A DNA stretch of 64,000 bases, taken from positions 291,001 to 355,000 of the forward strand of contig NZ_KI530756.1 of NCBI RefSeq assembly GCF_000488255.1. Reading direction: 5' to 3'. Made by a program: the position numbers and the translations under genes. The notes below the pieces were generated by a model. The model worked only from the letters and a program-made list of their open reading frames with translations. It made no database searches and had not been told where the DNA came from. Source of the stretch: Acinetobacter indicus CIP 110367 (lineage in GTDB: Bacteria; Pseudomonadota; Gammaproteobacteria; Pseudomonadales; Moraxellaceae). Position 1 is the stretch's first letter. Each line of letters begins with the position of its first letter. Below, piece by piece: positions 1 to 9,358 of this stretch.

Positions 1-381
1 CCAGCCTTTGACTTCTGGCAAACGGTTTAAATAATCAATTGCTTTCTGATAACCGCCCAGCTCTTTAAACGCCGGCGCTTCCACACAAGCCAAAATCGCA
101 TGATTCAGCGCATGGCTATACGGTTCCCAGTCATTGGCAATTACCCGATAGCCATTTTGTCGGGCCAGACGTGAAACCACGCCTGAACCGGCAAAAAAGT
201 CAGCGAAGATCGGGGCGCGGCCGCCTTTGTTCAGGGTGCCGGTCTGCTCCAGCGCTTCCAGAATCAGATGTAACAGACGACGTTTATTCCCCAGATAAGG
301 AACCAGCTGATGGAAAAGATATTCATCTGTCGTACGTGCGGCGTGACGACGTTTGTGATAAACCGTAGACTCTGAATTCAT
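1..381 (-). CDS. D12-class N6-adenine DNA methyltransferase, 3' part beyond window
   Basis: Translating the minus strand from the ATG at 381 gives an uninterrupted 127-residue reading frame running off the window. It contains PYLGNKRRLL near residue 28 and FADFFAGSG near residue 63, followed by a NDWEPYS block. This is the N-terminal signature of the D12 (Dam-like) adenine methyltransferases, where FxGxG binds S-adenosylmethionine. The catalytic (D/N)PPY motif would lie further on and is not visible. The start codon overlaps the ribD stop (ATGA), so it is probably the third gene of nrdR-ribD-methylase. No restriction partner can be seen, so it may be an orphan methylase. The class call is good; sequence specificity cannot be read. 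Confidence 0.8.
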   Translation of the reverse strand, partial: MNSESTVYHKRRHAARTTDEYLFHQLVPYLGNKRRLLHLILEALEQTGTLNKGGRAPIFADFFAGSGVVSRLARQNGYRVIANDWEPYSHALNHAILACVEAPAFKELGGYQKAIDYLNRLPEVKGW

Positions 382-1466
382 AACGTCTCTTGAGAAGGGG
401 TTAACCTTAAGCGCACATCATCACCGAATTGAGTGACGTCGCAAAGTTTAAATCGAAGTTGTTGTGCCATACGCTCAAATTCTGCCTGAAACATGGCACG
501 TGCAGACCGGCCTAACAGGGTCGGAGCCACATAACTGATCACTTCGTCGACCAGTTGCTGCTGTAAAAAGGCGGTCGATAGTGTCGCACCGGCTTCAATC
601 AGCACATCATACAGCTGATACTGCTGCACCAAAGTTCGAAGTAGTTGATCCAAAGGCTGAACCTCGAGCTGGATCACGCCCAGCGCTTCCAGCTCGGCCC
701 GATACGGACCCATCACCATCACACTGTCCGGCTGCTCGAGCAGCTTGGCGGTTAAGGGCAAGCGTCCCTGACGGTCCAGTACCAGCCGTTTCGGCTGGAC
801 AATGCTGCTGATGTCCTGATGTATCGCCAGCTGGCGGACATTGAGCTGACAGTCATCGGCCAGCACGGTTTTAATCCCGGTAATCACCACTGCTGAAATC
901 GCACGCCAGTGCTGCACATCCAGACGCGCCGAATTGCCGGTAATCCATTTCGATTCACCGGAGGCCATGGCAGTACGGCCATCCAGACTTGACGCCACTT
1001 TTAAGCGGACATAAGGCTGACCCGTGGCCATGGCTTTTAAAAAGCCCAGATTCAGCTGATGCGCCTGCTGTTCCAGCACGCCTACCTCCACCTGAATTCC
1101 GGCATCGCGCAGAATCTGCACGCCTTTACCAGCCACCAGCGGATTCGGATCAGGACAGGCCACTACCACTCTGGCCACACCGGCTTCGACCAGACCTTTG
1201 GCACAAGGCGGGGTACGTCCATAATGCGCACAAGGTTCCAGAGTCACGTAAGCGGTTGCACCACGGGCGGCATCGCCGGCATCACGTAAGGCAAATACTT
1301 CGGCATGTGGCTGTCCGGCACGCGGATGATAGCCCTCTCCCACCAGTTGTCCGTCTTTAACCAGCACACAGCCCACATTCGGATTCGGTTTGGTCGAGTA
1401 CTGTCCGAGTCGTGCCAGTTCAATGGCACGCTGCATCCAGATTTGGTCTTGAGTTAACTCGGACAT
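378..1466 (-). CDS. ribD: Riboflavin biosynthesis bifunctional deaminase/reductase RibD
   Basis: Bifunctional enzyme for the second and third steps of riboflavin synthesis: deamination of the pyrimidine intermediate, then NADPH-dependent reduction of the ribose side chain. The N-terminal deaminase domain (about residues 1-145) has the zinc motif, PHAEVFAL and later EPCAHYGRTPPC. The C-terminal reductase domain begins near LKVASSLDGRTA. Its 362 residues match the usual family length (about 360-370). It lies 23 bp behind nrdR on the same strand and its stop overlaps the methylase start, so the three genes are probably co-transcribed. No key residue appears to be missing. Confidence 0.97.
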   Translation of the reverse strand: MSELTQDQIWMQRAIELARLGQYSTKPNPNVGCVLVKDGQLVGEGYHPRAGQPHAEVFALRDAGDAARGATAYVTLEPCAHYGRTPPCAKGLVEAGVARVVVACPDPNPLVAGKGVQILRDAGIQVEVGVLEQQAHQLNLGFLKAMATGQPYVRLKVASSLDGRTAMASGESKWITGNSARLDVQHWRAISAVVITGIKTVLADDCQLNVRQLAIHQDISSIVQPKRLVLDRQGRLPLTAKLLEQPDSVMVMGPYRAELEALGVIQLEVQPLDQLLRTLVQQYQLYDVLIEAGATLSTAFLQQQLVDEVISYVAPTLLGRSARAMFQAEFERMAQQLRFKLCDVTQFGDDVRLRLTPSQETL

Positions 1467-1489
1467 GTCACCACTCTTGCGCGTTGAGC

Positions 1490-1948
1490 TTAGTATTCAC
1501 GTTGCTGCATTTGTTCAATTTGACGGCGGAAGGCTTCCACATCCTGAAAGTCCTGATACACCGAAGCAAAACGCACATAGGCCACATGATCCAGCGAGAA
1601 TAAAGACTGCATGACAATTTCCCCGATGGTGCGTGATTTAACATCACGTTCGCCCAGACGGCGGATTTGCAGCTGGATATCACTGAGTACCGTTTCAATC
1701 TGTTCCTGAGTCACGGGACGTTTTTGCAAGGCATGCATCAATGAACGGCGCAGTTTGGCTTCATCAAAGGGCTCATTTTTACCATCCGATTTAATGACGC
1801 GTGGCATCACCACTTCATAACTTTCAAAGGTGGTAAAACGTTCACCACAGCTAATACATTCACGACGTCGGCGAATTTGACAGCCTTCAGCTGCCAGCCG
1901 TGAATCAATCACTTTACTGTCTGCGGCGTTGCAAAATGGACAATGCAT
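1490..1948 (-). CDS. nrdR: Transcriptional repressor NrdR
   Basis: Zinc-ribbon/ATP-cone repressor of ribonucleotide reductase genes that senses ATP/dATP. The N-terminus [13 protein letters not shown] and then [12 protein letters not shown] provide the four cysteines of the zinc ribbon. The ATP-cone follows from about residue 49 ([20 protein letters not shown]). The length of 152 residues is typical. It is the first gene of a minus-strand nrdR-ribD-methylase unit; nrdR next to ribD is a common bacterial arrangement. Targets would be NrdR boxes upstream of nrd genes outside this window. Confidence 0.97.
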   Translation of the reverse strand: MHCPFCNAADSKVIDSRLAAEGCQIRRRRECISCGERFTTFESYEVVMPRVIKSDGKNEPFDEAKLRRSLMHALQKRPVTQEQIETVLSDIQLQIRRLGERDVKSRTIGEIVMQSLFSLDHVAYVRFASVYQDFQDVEAFRRQIEQMQQREY

Positions 1949-2030
1949 AGTGGTTTAATTGAACAAATCCAGTTGATTTGAGAGTGTAGCAAAAAAACAG
2001 GATTTTGTAGAGTTTTACGCAATATATAGA

Positions 2031-2057
2031 AAAAAAACAGCCCTTTTGGGCTGTTTT
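2031..2057 (-). terminator. Rho-independent terminator downstream of amtB
   Basis: A 10-bp stem (AAAACAGCCC / GGGCTGTTTT) with a TTTT loop lies 31 bp past the amtB stop. Read on the minus strand it is followed by a T run (the A run at 2031-2037). It separates amtB from nrdR. Confidence 0.88.
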
Positions 2058-2087
2058 ACACAATATATTGATTATGCTGCTGAAAGA

Positions 2088-3491
2088 TTATTCAACCCGT
2101 TCACCATGCTGGCTTAAATCCAGACCCATGCGTTCATCATCAGATTCAACACGGATACCAATTACCAGATCAATCACTTTCAGGATAATGAAGGTTAATA
2201 CCGCAGAGTACACAATTGTGGCAATCACACCTTCCACTTGCACCCACAGCTGACCCATCAGGCTGGCAGGTGCCGCATCGCCCATAATGAATTCGCTGGC
2301 AAAGAAGGCGGTTAAAATTGCACCTACAATACCACCCACGCCGTGCAGGCCAAAGGCATCTAAAGAGTCATCGGCTTTCAGGGCACGTTTCAGTGCAGTA
2401 ATCCCCCAGAAGCAGACCACGCCACCAATCAGACCCATGGCTAAGGCACCACCGACGGTGACAAAACCTGCTGCCGGGGTAATGACCACCAGACCAGCCA
2501 CGGCACCTGAAGCACCGCCTAATACAGAGGCTTTACCACGGACCACTTTTTCCGTCACTAACCAGGCCAGTGCGGCTGCAGCTGCGGCAACTTGAGTCAC
2601 CACCAGGGCATAACCTGCTGAACCATTGGCGCCCAACGCAGAACCACCGTTGAAACCAAACCAGCCCACCCACAGCAGGCTCGCACCCACCACAGTTAAG
2701 GTCAGATTGTGCGGTGCCATAGATTCACGGCCCAAGCCCATACGTTTGCCCAGCATATAGGCAGCCACCAGACCGGCTACACCAGAGTTAATGTGTACCA
2801 CGGTACCACCAGCGAAATCCAGCGCGCCGTCGTTGCCTAACCAGCCGCCACCCCAGACCCAGTGGGTAATAGGTGCATAGACCACCACCACCCAGATGGC
2901 AATGAACGCAACAAAGGCCCCAAATTTCATCCGCTCTGCAATCGAACCGCTGATAATCGCCACGGTAATAATCGCAAAGGTCATCTGGAAGATCACGAAC
3001 AGGATTTCAGGAATGGTGCCACTCAAGGCATCGGTGGTAATACCGGCCAGCATGAACTTGTCTAGGCTGCCAATAAAGGCATTGCCTTCGCCAAAGGCCA
3101 AGGTATAGCCAATAATTACCCAGACCAGACTGACCACTGCGGCCGCAACAAAACTGTGCGCCATGGTGCTGAGGACGTTTTTCTTGCGCACCATACCGCC
3201 ATAGAACAGGGCCAAGCCCGGAATGGTCATAAGTAGGACAAGTGCTGTTGAGACCAGAATCCAGGCGGTATCACCAGTGTCTAACACAGCTTCTTCTTCA
3301 GCCGCTACCACTTCAGGCAAAGCAGTTTCTGTAGTGATGATATCGCTTGATTCAATAAGCGCAGGTTCCACAGTATCATTTACTGTGATTTGTTCTGAAG
3401 GAGTTGGCGCTGTTACGGCTTCTTCAGCCCAAGTAACAGAACCACCCAAAAGCGCGCCGGACAGGCCGAGCGCAAGTAGCATTTTTTTCAT
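2088..3491 (-). CDS. amtB: Ammonium transporter AmtB
   Basis: Inner-membrane ammonium channel of the Amt/Rh family, forming trimers gated by GlnK. A signal peptide (MKKMLLALGLSGALLGGSVTWA) is followed by a roughly 50-residue acidic, Thr/Glu-rich stretch. The usual Amt core then starts near DTAWILVSTALVLLMTIPGLALFYGG and continues with about eleven membrane segments, including the THWVWGGGWL and GLHGVGGIVGAI blocks with the pore histidine. At 467 residues it is longer than E. coli AmtB (about 428), mainly because of the acidic leader. It sits 62 bp behind glnK on the same strand, the classic glnK-amtB operon. The start is the only ATG ahead of the signal peptide. Confidence 0.96.
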   Translation of the reverse strand: MKKMLLALGLSGALLGGSVTWAEEAVTAPTPSEQITVNDTVEPALIESSDIITTETALPEVVAAEEEAVLDTGDTAWILVSTALVLLMTIPGLALFYGGMVRKKNVLSTMAHSFVAAAVVSLVWVIIGYTLAFGEGNAFIGSLDKFMLAGITTDALSGTIPEILFVIFQMTFAIITVAIISGSIAERMKFGAFVAFIAIWVVVVYAPITHWVWGGGWLGNDGALDFAGGTVVHINSGVAGLVAAYMLGKRMGLGRESMAPHNLTLTVVGASLLWVGWFGFNGGSALGANGSAGYALVVTQVAAAAAALAWLVTEKVVRGKASVLGGASGAVAGLVVITPAAGFVTVGGALAMGLIGGVVCFWGITALKRALKADDSLDAFGLHGVGGIVGAILTAFFASEFIMGDAAPASLMGQLWVQVEGVIATIVYSAVLTFIILKVIDLVIGIRVESDDERMGLDLSQHGERVE

Positions 3492-3553
3492 TCGTATCCC
3501 CCAACCTAGTTTTTGTGAGTTATTAGGTACTCAGCAAACTTCGTGCCAATTGC

Positions 3554-3928
<375 letters not shown>

Positions 3929-3933
3929 TTATG

Positions 3934-3950
3934 TTCAAATTTCATGCCAA
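3934..3950 (-). promoter_or_regulatory. Probable sigma-54 promoter of glnK-amtB
   Basis: The minus strand reads TTGGCATGAAATTTGAA. This matches the -24/-12 pattern TTGGCACG-N4-TTGCA at most positions, with GG at -24 and TTGA at -12. It lies about 40 bp upstream of the glnK start. Sigma-54/NtrC control of glnK-amtB is the family norm. No clear NtrC dyad was picked out further upstream. Confidence 0.55.
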
Positions 3951-4168
3951 AACTCCTAAGGTCGGGGGAAATTAGAAGTTACGGCATGTGATTTATTTAT
4001 ATCTTATTTTATACCTTTCTCATGCACCAATCTTCAAAAAATAAACATTTTTCTGTAGAGATTTACGATCTCCGGCATCGAATAAAACCATATTTCATCT
4101 GAAACACTATAGTCTGGGCCAGAGCAATGCTACACTGCGCTTTTCAGTCCACTGGAATGGAATTTATT

Positions 4169-4396
4169 ATGATAGAAACCTTATTACAGGCCATCTTAGA
4201 ACAGGTCGATCAACCGAAAAAAGATTTAGAACATAACCTGCGTGCCCTGCTAAACGAAGCCGTCAGCAAAATGGATCTGGTGTCCAAAGAAGAGCTGGAC
4301 CGTCAGCGCACTGCACTGAATAATGCCAATCTTCGTTTAAATGAACTGCTGCAGCAGGTAGAAGTACTCGAACAAAAGATTTTGAACAAAGAATAA
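4169..4396 (+). CDS. ubiK: Ubiquinone biosynthesis accessory factor UbiK
   Basis: A 75-residue, highly charged, mostly helical protein. The C-terminal half is a predicted coiled coil (NANLRLNELLQQVEVLEQ), typical of the BMFP/YqiC family now called UbiK. UbiK binds UbiJ and helps late ubiquinone synthesis at the membrane. The internal ATG at 4169 was preferred over an upstream in-frame ATG because the family starts with MIETLL-like residues and a GGAATGGAA stretch lies just upstream. It precedes comM by 69 bp on the same strand. Confidence 0.8.
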   Translation: MIETLLQAILEQVDQPKKDLEHNLRALLNEAVSKMDLVSKEELDRQRTALNNANLRLNELLQQVEVLEQKILNKE

Positions 4397-4465
4397 GCAC
4401 CTTCTTAGTGCAACAAAAGACGCATAACGACCAAAAATAACGCACCAAAACGGAACATAACAACA

Positions 4466-5305
4466 ATGTCTTTTGCCAAAATTTATACGCGGGGTCTGCT
4501 TGGACTGAATGCCCCGTCCATTGAAGTTGAAGTCCATTTAAGTCAGGGTCTGCCCTCCTTAACCATTGTCGGTCTGGCCGAAGCCGCGGTCCGTGAAAGT
4601 AAAGACCGGGTTCGCTCGGCCATTATTAACAGTGGTTTTCAGTTTCCCACCAAACGTTTGACCATTAATCTGGCCCCGGCCGATTTACCCAAAGATGGCT
4701 CACGTCTGGATTTACCGATTGCCTTAGGCATTCTGATTGCTTCCGGACAATTGCCCGAACAGGCCGCAGAAAACCTGGAATTTATTGGTGAACTGGCGCT
4801 GGATGGCCAGTTACGCCCGGTCACCGGCACTTTAAGTATTGCCATTGCCTGTCAGGCGGCCGGCCATCAACTGGTATTACCGGAACCCAATGCACAGGAA
4901 GCCGCACAATTGCCCGACTTTCAGGTGTTTGCGGCCAGTCATCTGAAACAGGTCTGTGAGCATCTGGCGCAGGCTGCGCCCCTACAGCCTTTTGCAGCAA
5001 GCTCGGAAACCCGCTTGGAACGCTATGCTTTTGACCTGGCGGATGTCAAAGGACAGCTGCGACCTCGGCGTGCCCTGGAAATTGCCGCTGCCGGTGGCCA
5101 TTCCTTGCTCTTTAAAGGTCCACCCGGTACAGGCAAGACTCTCTTGGCCTCACGTCTGGCCAGTATTTTGCCGCCCCTGAATATGCAGGAAAATCTTGAA
5201 GTTGCCAGTATTTATTCAATTGCCAATACCCCGCATCGCTTTGGACAGCGGCCATTTCGCGCCCCGCATCATACCGCTTCAGCGATTGCGCTGGTCGGTG
5301 GTGGC
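4466..5305 (+). pseudogene. comM: comM, 5' fragment interrupted by the Tn7-like element
   Basis: The first 280 codons of the YifB/ComM family AAA+ protein, a hexameric helicase that promotes branch migration during natural transformation. The N-terminal Lon-like domain (MSFAKIYTRGLLGLNAP, GLPSLTIVGLAEAAVRESKDR) and the Walker A motif KGPPGTGKTLLA (about residue 214) are intact. Normal sequence stops after the ALVGGG codons at the 5-bp target GTGGC, then transposon sequence begins. The reading frame would resume exactly at 32311, so joining the two pieces gives a standard protein of about 496 residues. The read-through product ends a few dozen residues into the transposon end and lacks Walker B and the C-terminal Mg-chelatase domain, so it is probably inactive. 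Confidence 0.97.
5301..5305. repeat. Target-site duplication, left copy (GTGGC)
   Basis: GTGGC directly precedes the TGT terminus of the element and is repeated at 32306-32310 right after the ACA terminus. Removing the element and one copy restores an uninterrupted comM frame. Five-bp duplications are characteristic of Tn7-like transposition. Confidence 0.96.
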
Positions 5306-5352
5306 TGTCATTTACAAACAACTATGCGACATTCCAAACAACTATGCGATAA
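5306..5352. repeat. Transposon left end with two TnsB-type boxes
   Basis: Two near-identical boxes in the same direction, TTTACAAACAACTATGCGAC (5311) and TTCCAAACAACTATGCGATA (5332). The 5' TGT terminus is at 5306. They match, inverted, the three boxes of the right end and are the expected TnsB binding sites. No third left box was found before the first cargo gene. Confidence 0.88.
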
Positions 5353-5468
5353 ATTACAGCTTTTATCTTTACAGTAATCTTTATTTGAAATAAATCATTG
5401 AATATAAAAAATAATTTAATATAATTTAAAACAATATCAAAGTACTAACTATATATTTGGATCTTGCA

Positions 5469-7883
5469 ATGTATAATATCTTTTTAAATAATATTAAAGC
5501 AGCACGTAAATTAAAAACACAAAAAAATATTGCTGAAGTAAGTCTGAGTATTTTTAGAATGCTTATTCAACATATTTGTATTTCAAATGCAGAATATATA
5601 AATATTTTAGCTAAAGAAAGTTCTGAAAACATGTCAAAAATTGATATTAGTTTTATTGAGCTATCTCAACCGGCCGATGGAACATGCGTTGATTTTATAA
5701 GTAACTCTCTAACACAGATAGCAAAATTGAAAAACAGCTCTTTAGCTAGATTCTACTTTGAAGATAAAGATATTTCAAACGAACCTGCATTAGTAGAATG
5801 GCTACAAATCAAAGAAATATCTTTAAGAAATATCTTACATACATATGTTGAAGATCGAAATGAAAGTATCTTTGGTCATGGTATTTCATCAACTAATTTA
5901 TTTTTAGATATCGATATTATTGAATATATTTTAGAAAAATTAAAAGTTTATCTACCAGAAAGTAAAGGCGACGATTTTTTATTTTTTCCTAAAAATTTTA
6001 ATATCTCTACTCCTATTCAAACATTAAGATTATTTGATGGAAATCCTACGTGTTACAGAAAAATCAAAAAAACTAATAATGGGATGATTCATGTTACTGC
6101 TAAAGTTCAAACATCCTTAACAAACGCTACCGATCAATCTTATGAAGTACCAAATAAAATTTTTAATATTTCTACAAAAAAAACTTATGAGGTATATGAA
6201 TATAATGATTGGAATCCGCTAATTTTTTTACCAGAGAGAGCTATATCAGTAGCTGACTTTACAGGACGAAAAAAAGAAATCACTGAGCTTATTGACTGGT
6301 TTAATGATCCAGAAGACTCAAAACGATGTCTTGTATATGGTGATGGTGGCATTGGAAAGACAACTCTCATTTTAGAATTTATGCATCGTGTCCTTGAAGG
6401 TTCTATTGAGGTCGAATGGAAACCCAGTGTTATTACTTTTTACACAGCAAAAAAGACTCGTTGGGGAATACATGGTTTAGAATCACTCACGAACAACAAT
6501 CTAGGCGTTGCAGATGTCGCTTTACATATAGCACAACTATTAGAAGTCAAACTTGACAATAGTTGGTATCAAAAAGATGCAGAAACTATTATTCAAAAAT
6601 TAAAAGGCTTACTTGAAAAAGAGAAGATTAAAAAAAATGAGCATCTCATTATTTTAGATAATACAGAAACTATGGCTGAAAATGATGATGATATTATTAA
6701 TCTAGGTAAACAAATACACTTACTTTCCCGTTATGCTGGAAGAGTAATTCTTACTTCTCGTCGTACAGAAAGACTTGAAGCAAGACCAATTGAAACAACT
6801 AAATGGTCCGATGAAGAAGGTGTAGAATATATTCAAAAAAGAGGAGATATATTAAATATTGATGCAATAAAAAAGGCTGGCATACCTACTTTAAAAAAAA
6901 TCACTCGAGAACTCAATAATAAACCATTGATTTTGAATGTTTTCATTCAATTTGCAAATGAACTACAAAGCTCACTTAATAGCGCATTAGATAAAGTGAA
7001 AAGATTACAGGAAAAAGACTTAGGGATGTTCTTGTTTTCTGATGTTTGGGAAAGATTTAATGAAAAAGAAAAGCACTTTTTACTTCTCTTAACCTATTTT
7101 GGTCCTGATCATGATCAATATTTTATGCAATTAGCTTCTGATAAAGCTAATTTAACTTTTTCTTTAGCTCAGAGCACATTAGAAGGTAGTAAAGGGATTT
7201 GTCAACTTAGTAGTATTGATGGCCAACTTCAGATTACTTTCAACAATGATTTTATGAAATTTTGTAAAGATAGAACTGTAAATTTTAATGATCAAACACA
7301 TCCTCTTCAAAAAGATCTAGAAACAATCCAAAAAAGATATATAGAGTTTTTAAAACATATTGAAGTAGAAATATCAGATAATGATCAAAAAGCTTATTTA
7401 AGTAGGTTTGCACGGGCAGCTAGAAAATTCTTTAATGAGGGTAATAAAGAACAAGCAATTTCATACTATGAATTAGCGATAGATGAGGATCCAACAAATA
7501 TTTGGTTATTAGAGAAGTATTCAAACACTCTATTTATATATAAAGATTTTCTACCAGCATTAGAAAAAATCAATAAAGCTACTAACATTGATCCTAATCA
7601 CTCAGAACTCCAATTTACTAAAGGTAAAATATTAGCCAGAATTAAAAATAAAACCAAAGAATCTATAACGTGCTTAGATTTAGCTCATAAACTCGGGAAA
7701 TCTATGCACCTATGTGAGTTACAAAAAATATATGCTTATTTAGCAGATGGAGATATAGAGCACGCAACCATATCATTAAATATCGCTAAGAGTAATATCC
7801 CTAACGATTCTTATTACCAAAAGTGCAAGATAGAAATTGAACGCTTAGAACGCAAAATAAATCAATATATATTGCCTCTATAG
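5469..7883 (+). CDS. STAND-type NTPase with C-terminal TPR repeats, candidate defence sensor
   Basis: An 804-residue protein in three parts. Residues 1 to about 260 match no family I recognise. An NTPase domain follows with FTGRKKEITEL near 265, Walker A YGDGGIGKTTLILEF near 290, Walker B HLIILDNTE and RVILTSRRTERLE. The C-terminal quarter holds tetratricopeptide-like units (QAISYYELAIDEDPTNIWLL, ALEKINKATNIDPNHSELQ). STAND proteins with TPR sensors often detect phage products and trigger cell suicide or nuclease activity. It is the first cargo gene, 163 bp from the left end, and precedes a PIN nuclease gene by 91 bp. An in-frame TTG lies at 5457; the ATG was chosen. The SD is weak and the DNA is very AT-rich, suggesting foreign origin. 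The defence role is inferred from architecture and place. Confidence 0.72.
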   Translation: MYNIFLNNIKAARKLKTQKNIAEVSLSIFRMLIQHICISNAEYINILAKESSENMSKIDISFIELSQPADGTCVDFISNSLTQIAKLKNSSLARFYFEDKDISNEPALVEWLQIKEISLRNILHTYVEDRNESIFGHGISSTNLFLDIDIIEYILEKLKVYLPESKGDDFLFFPKNFNISTPIQTLRLFDGNPTCYRKIKKTNNGMIHVTAKVQTSLTNATDQSYEVPNKIFNISTKKTYEVYEYNDWNPLIFLPERAISVADFTGRKKEITELIDWFNDPEDSKRCLVYGDGGIGKTTLILEFMHRVLEGSIEVEWKPSVITFYTAKKTRWGIHGLESLTNNNLGVADVALHIAQLLEVKLDNSWYQKDAETIIQKLKGLLEKEKIKKNEHLIILDNTETMAENDDDIINLGKQIHLLSRYAGRVILTSRRTERLEARPIETTKWSDEEGVEYIQKRGDILNIDAIKKAGIPTLKKITRELNNKPLILNVFIQFANELQSSLNSALDKVKRLQEKDLGMFLFSDVWERFNEKEKHFLLLLTYFGPDHDQYFMQLASDKANLTFSLAQSTLEGSKGICQLSSIDGQLQITFNNDFMKFCKDRTVNFNDQTHPLQKDLETIQKRYIEFLKHIEVEISDNDQKAYLSRFARAARKFFNEGNKEQAISYYELAIDEDPTNIWLLEKYSNTLFIYKDFLPALEKINKATNIDPNHSELQFTKGKILARIKNKTKESITCLDLAHKLGKSMHLCELQKIYAYLADGDIEHATISLNIAKSNIPNDSYYQKCKIEIERLERKINQYILPL

Positions 7884-7974
7884 AAAATGTTACTTTAGAT
7901 GTATTTATAGAATTACCTATAAGCACATTAATGAGGGTCAATAAATTTAACTTTTTAATAATCAATGAGGCAGT

Positions 7975-8976
7975 ATGTTTTATATATTTCTTGATACGTG
8001 TGTTTTTTTAGATATTTCTACTAAGAAACAAGAATTACCACTAGTTTCTGCATTGGAAGAACTTGTTCGTACTAAAGTAGCAAAGTTAGTCGTAATTGAC
8101 TTAGTAGCTCAAGAATATGAAAGAAACAAAGAAGAGGTCGCAAACAAAACAGCAAAACGATTATCTCAAGAATTTAAACAAGTCAAAGCAGTTGTAAGTG
8201 AGTTTGCAAAAAAAAATAAAGCTCAAACCATTGAAGTACTAAACGATATAAATGCAAGACTTCCTCTTTTGACTGATGCTAACTATGCAACCATTAACAG
8301 AGTTGAGAGACTAATTGAATCAGCGGAAAAAATAAGTATTAGCGAGCGCTCAAAGATTGCAGCCATTCAACGAGGCTTAGATAAAAAAGCTCCATTCCAT
8401 ATCAGTAAAAACTCAGTAGCTGATGCTGTAATTATTGAGCAATTTTATGAATTTTCATTAGGTGTCAATACGGCAGATAGTTGTTTTTTCATAACACATA
8501 ATCATAACGACTTTTCTGCCAAAGACCATCGAAAGCCTCATACTGATTTTGAAAATATTTTCAATGGTAATACTTGTTATTTTAACAACTTAGCATCCGC
8601 AATCAACCAGATTGATAATAATTACTTAGCTGAAATAGAGTTTGAATATGACTTTACAGAAGAAACTCGGGGTTTAAGAGAAATTCTCGATGTATTAGAC
8701 GAGCTAGTGGATAAAATTTGGTATAACCGTCATCAAAATCTAATCTGGAAAATAAATGAAGGTGAGATAGAAATTGTTCCTAAAGGTACGAAACACTATG
8801 GTAATCATTTTATTCACGAAGATATTCTTGAAGGTGCAATCAAATCTGCCAAACAAGTTAAAGAGACATATGAAGATGTTGGCCCTTGGAATGACTTTGA
8901 ATGGGGTATGATTAACGGTAAATTGTCAGCTCTACGTTGGGTATTAGGTGACGAATGGGATATGTTAGATACCTAA
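7975..8976 (+). CDS. PIN-domain nuclease (DUF4935-like)
   Basis: A 333-residue protein with a PIN-like RNase fold at residues 1 to about 185. It starts MFYIFLDTCVFLDIS (acidic D7), then IDLVAQEYERN (E47), KNSVADAVIIEQF (D150) and FFITHNHNDFS (D179), the four acidic positions expected around the PIN metal site. A long helical insert (residues 50-140) separates them, as in DUF4935 proteins. The C-terminal 150 residues are not recognised. It lies 91 bp behind the STAND NTPase gene on the same strand with an SD (GAGG). The likely role is effector RNase of the pair or a stand-alone toxin. The PIN call is firm; pairing is inference. Confidence 0.75.
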   Translation: MFYIFLDTCVFLDISTKKQELPLVSALEELVRTKVAKLVVIDLVAQEYERNKEEVANKTAKRLSQEFKQVKAVVSEFAKKNKAQTIEVLNDINARLPLLTDANYATINRVERLIESAEKISISERSKIAAIQRGLDKKAPFHISKNSVADAVIIEQFYEFSLGVNTADSCFFITHNHNDFSAKDHRKPHTDFENIFNGNTCYFNNLASAINQIDNNYLAEIEFEYDFTEETRGLREILDVLDELVDKIWYNRHQNLIWKINEGEIEIVPKGTKHYGNHFIHEDILEGAIKSAKQVKETYEDVGPWNDFEWGMINGKLSALRWVLGDEWDMLDT

Positions 8977-9358
8977 GATAACAATCGATATCGTTTTCAA
9001 CTGAATATTATATTTTTCAATCTCTTAAGTATGATACTTTACTAAGAAATATGAATAAAGATAGTTAGAACAGGATATTCCCCTTTCTCAAACCAACCGT
9101 ACTACAAATTTAATTGTCTAATCGTATAACTCTCAAAACCACTAAATCAAGTAGAGCCATTTCAATTTATCTTCTTAAGATTGCAAAACAATAAAATACA
9201 ATATATGGTATCAAAATTCAAAGAACTACCACTATATATAGTGGTTATTAAAAATAGAAACATTTTAGGAATAATTTGTAGAAAAATTTGCATACTCTTT
9301 ACTGTTCAGTTATTATTCATTTAACTTGATCTGTAAGTCAATGATCTTGGAGGTGAAT
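8977..9358. other. 382-bp AT-rich intergenic region, probable promoter area of the ImmA/IrrE gene
   Basis: No open frame of note. It holds a perfect 18-bp palindrome (9228-9245, listed separately) and an excellent SD (GGAGGTG) directly before the next gene. The rest shows only AT-rich sequence. Confidence 0.6.
9228..9245. promoter_or_regulatory. Perfect 18-bp palindrome, candidate operator
   Basis: ACCACTATATATAGTGGT is a perfect inverted repeat 113 bp upstream of the HTH-ImmA/IrrE start. It is a plausible binding site for that protein's own HTH domain, by analogy with autoregulated XRE regulators. It could also be a short hairpin terminator, but no T run follows. Confidence 0.4.

Noticed and set aside
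581..1360. Plus-strand frames of 76-123 codons
   Set aside because: Shadows of ribD, whose motifs are complete on the minus strand.
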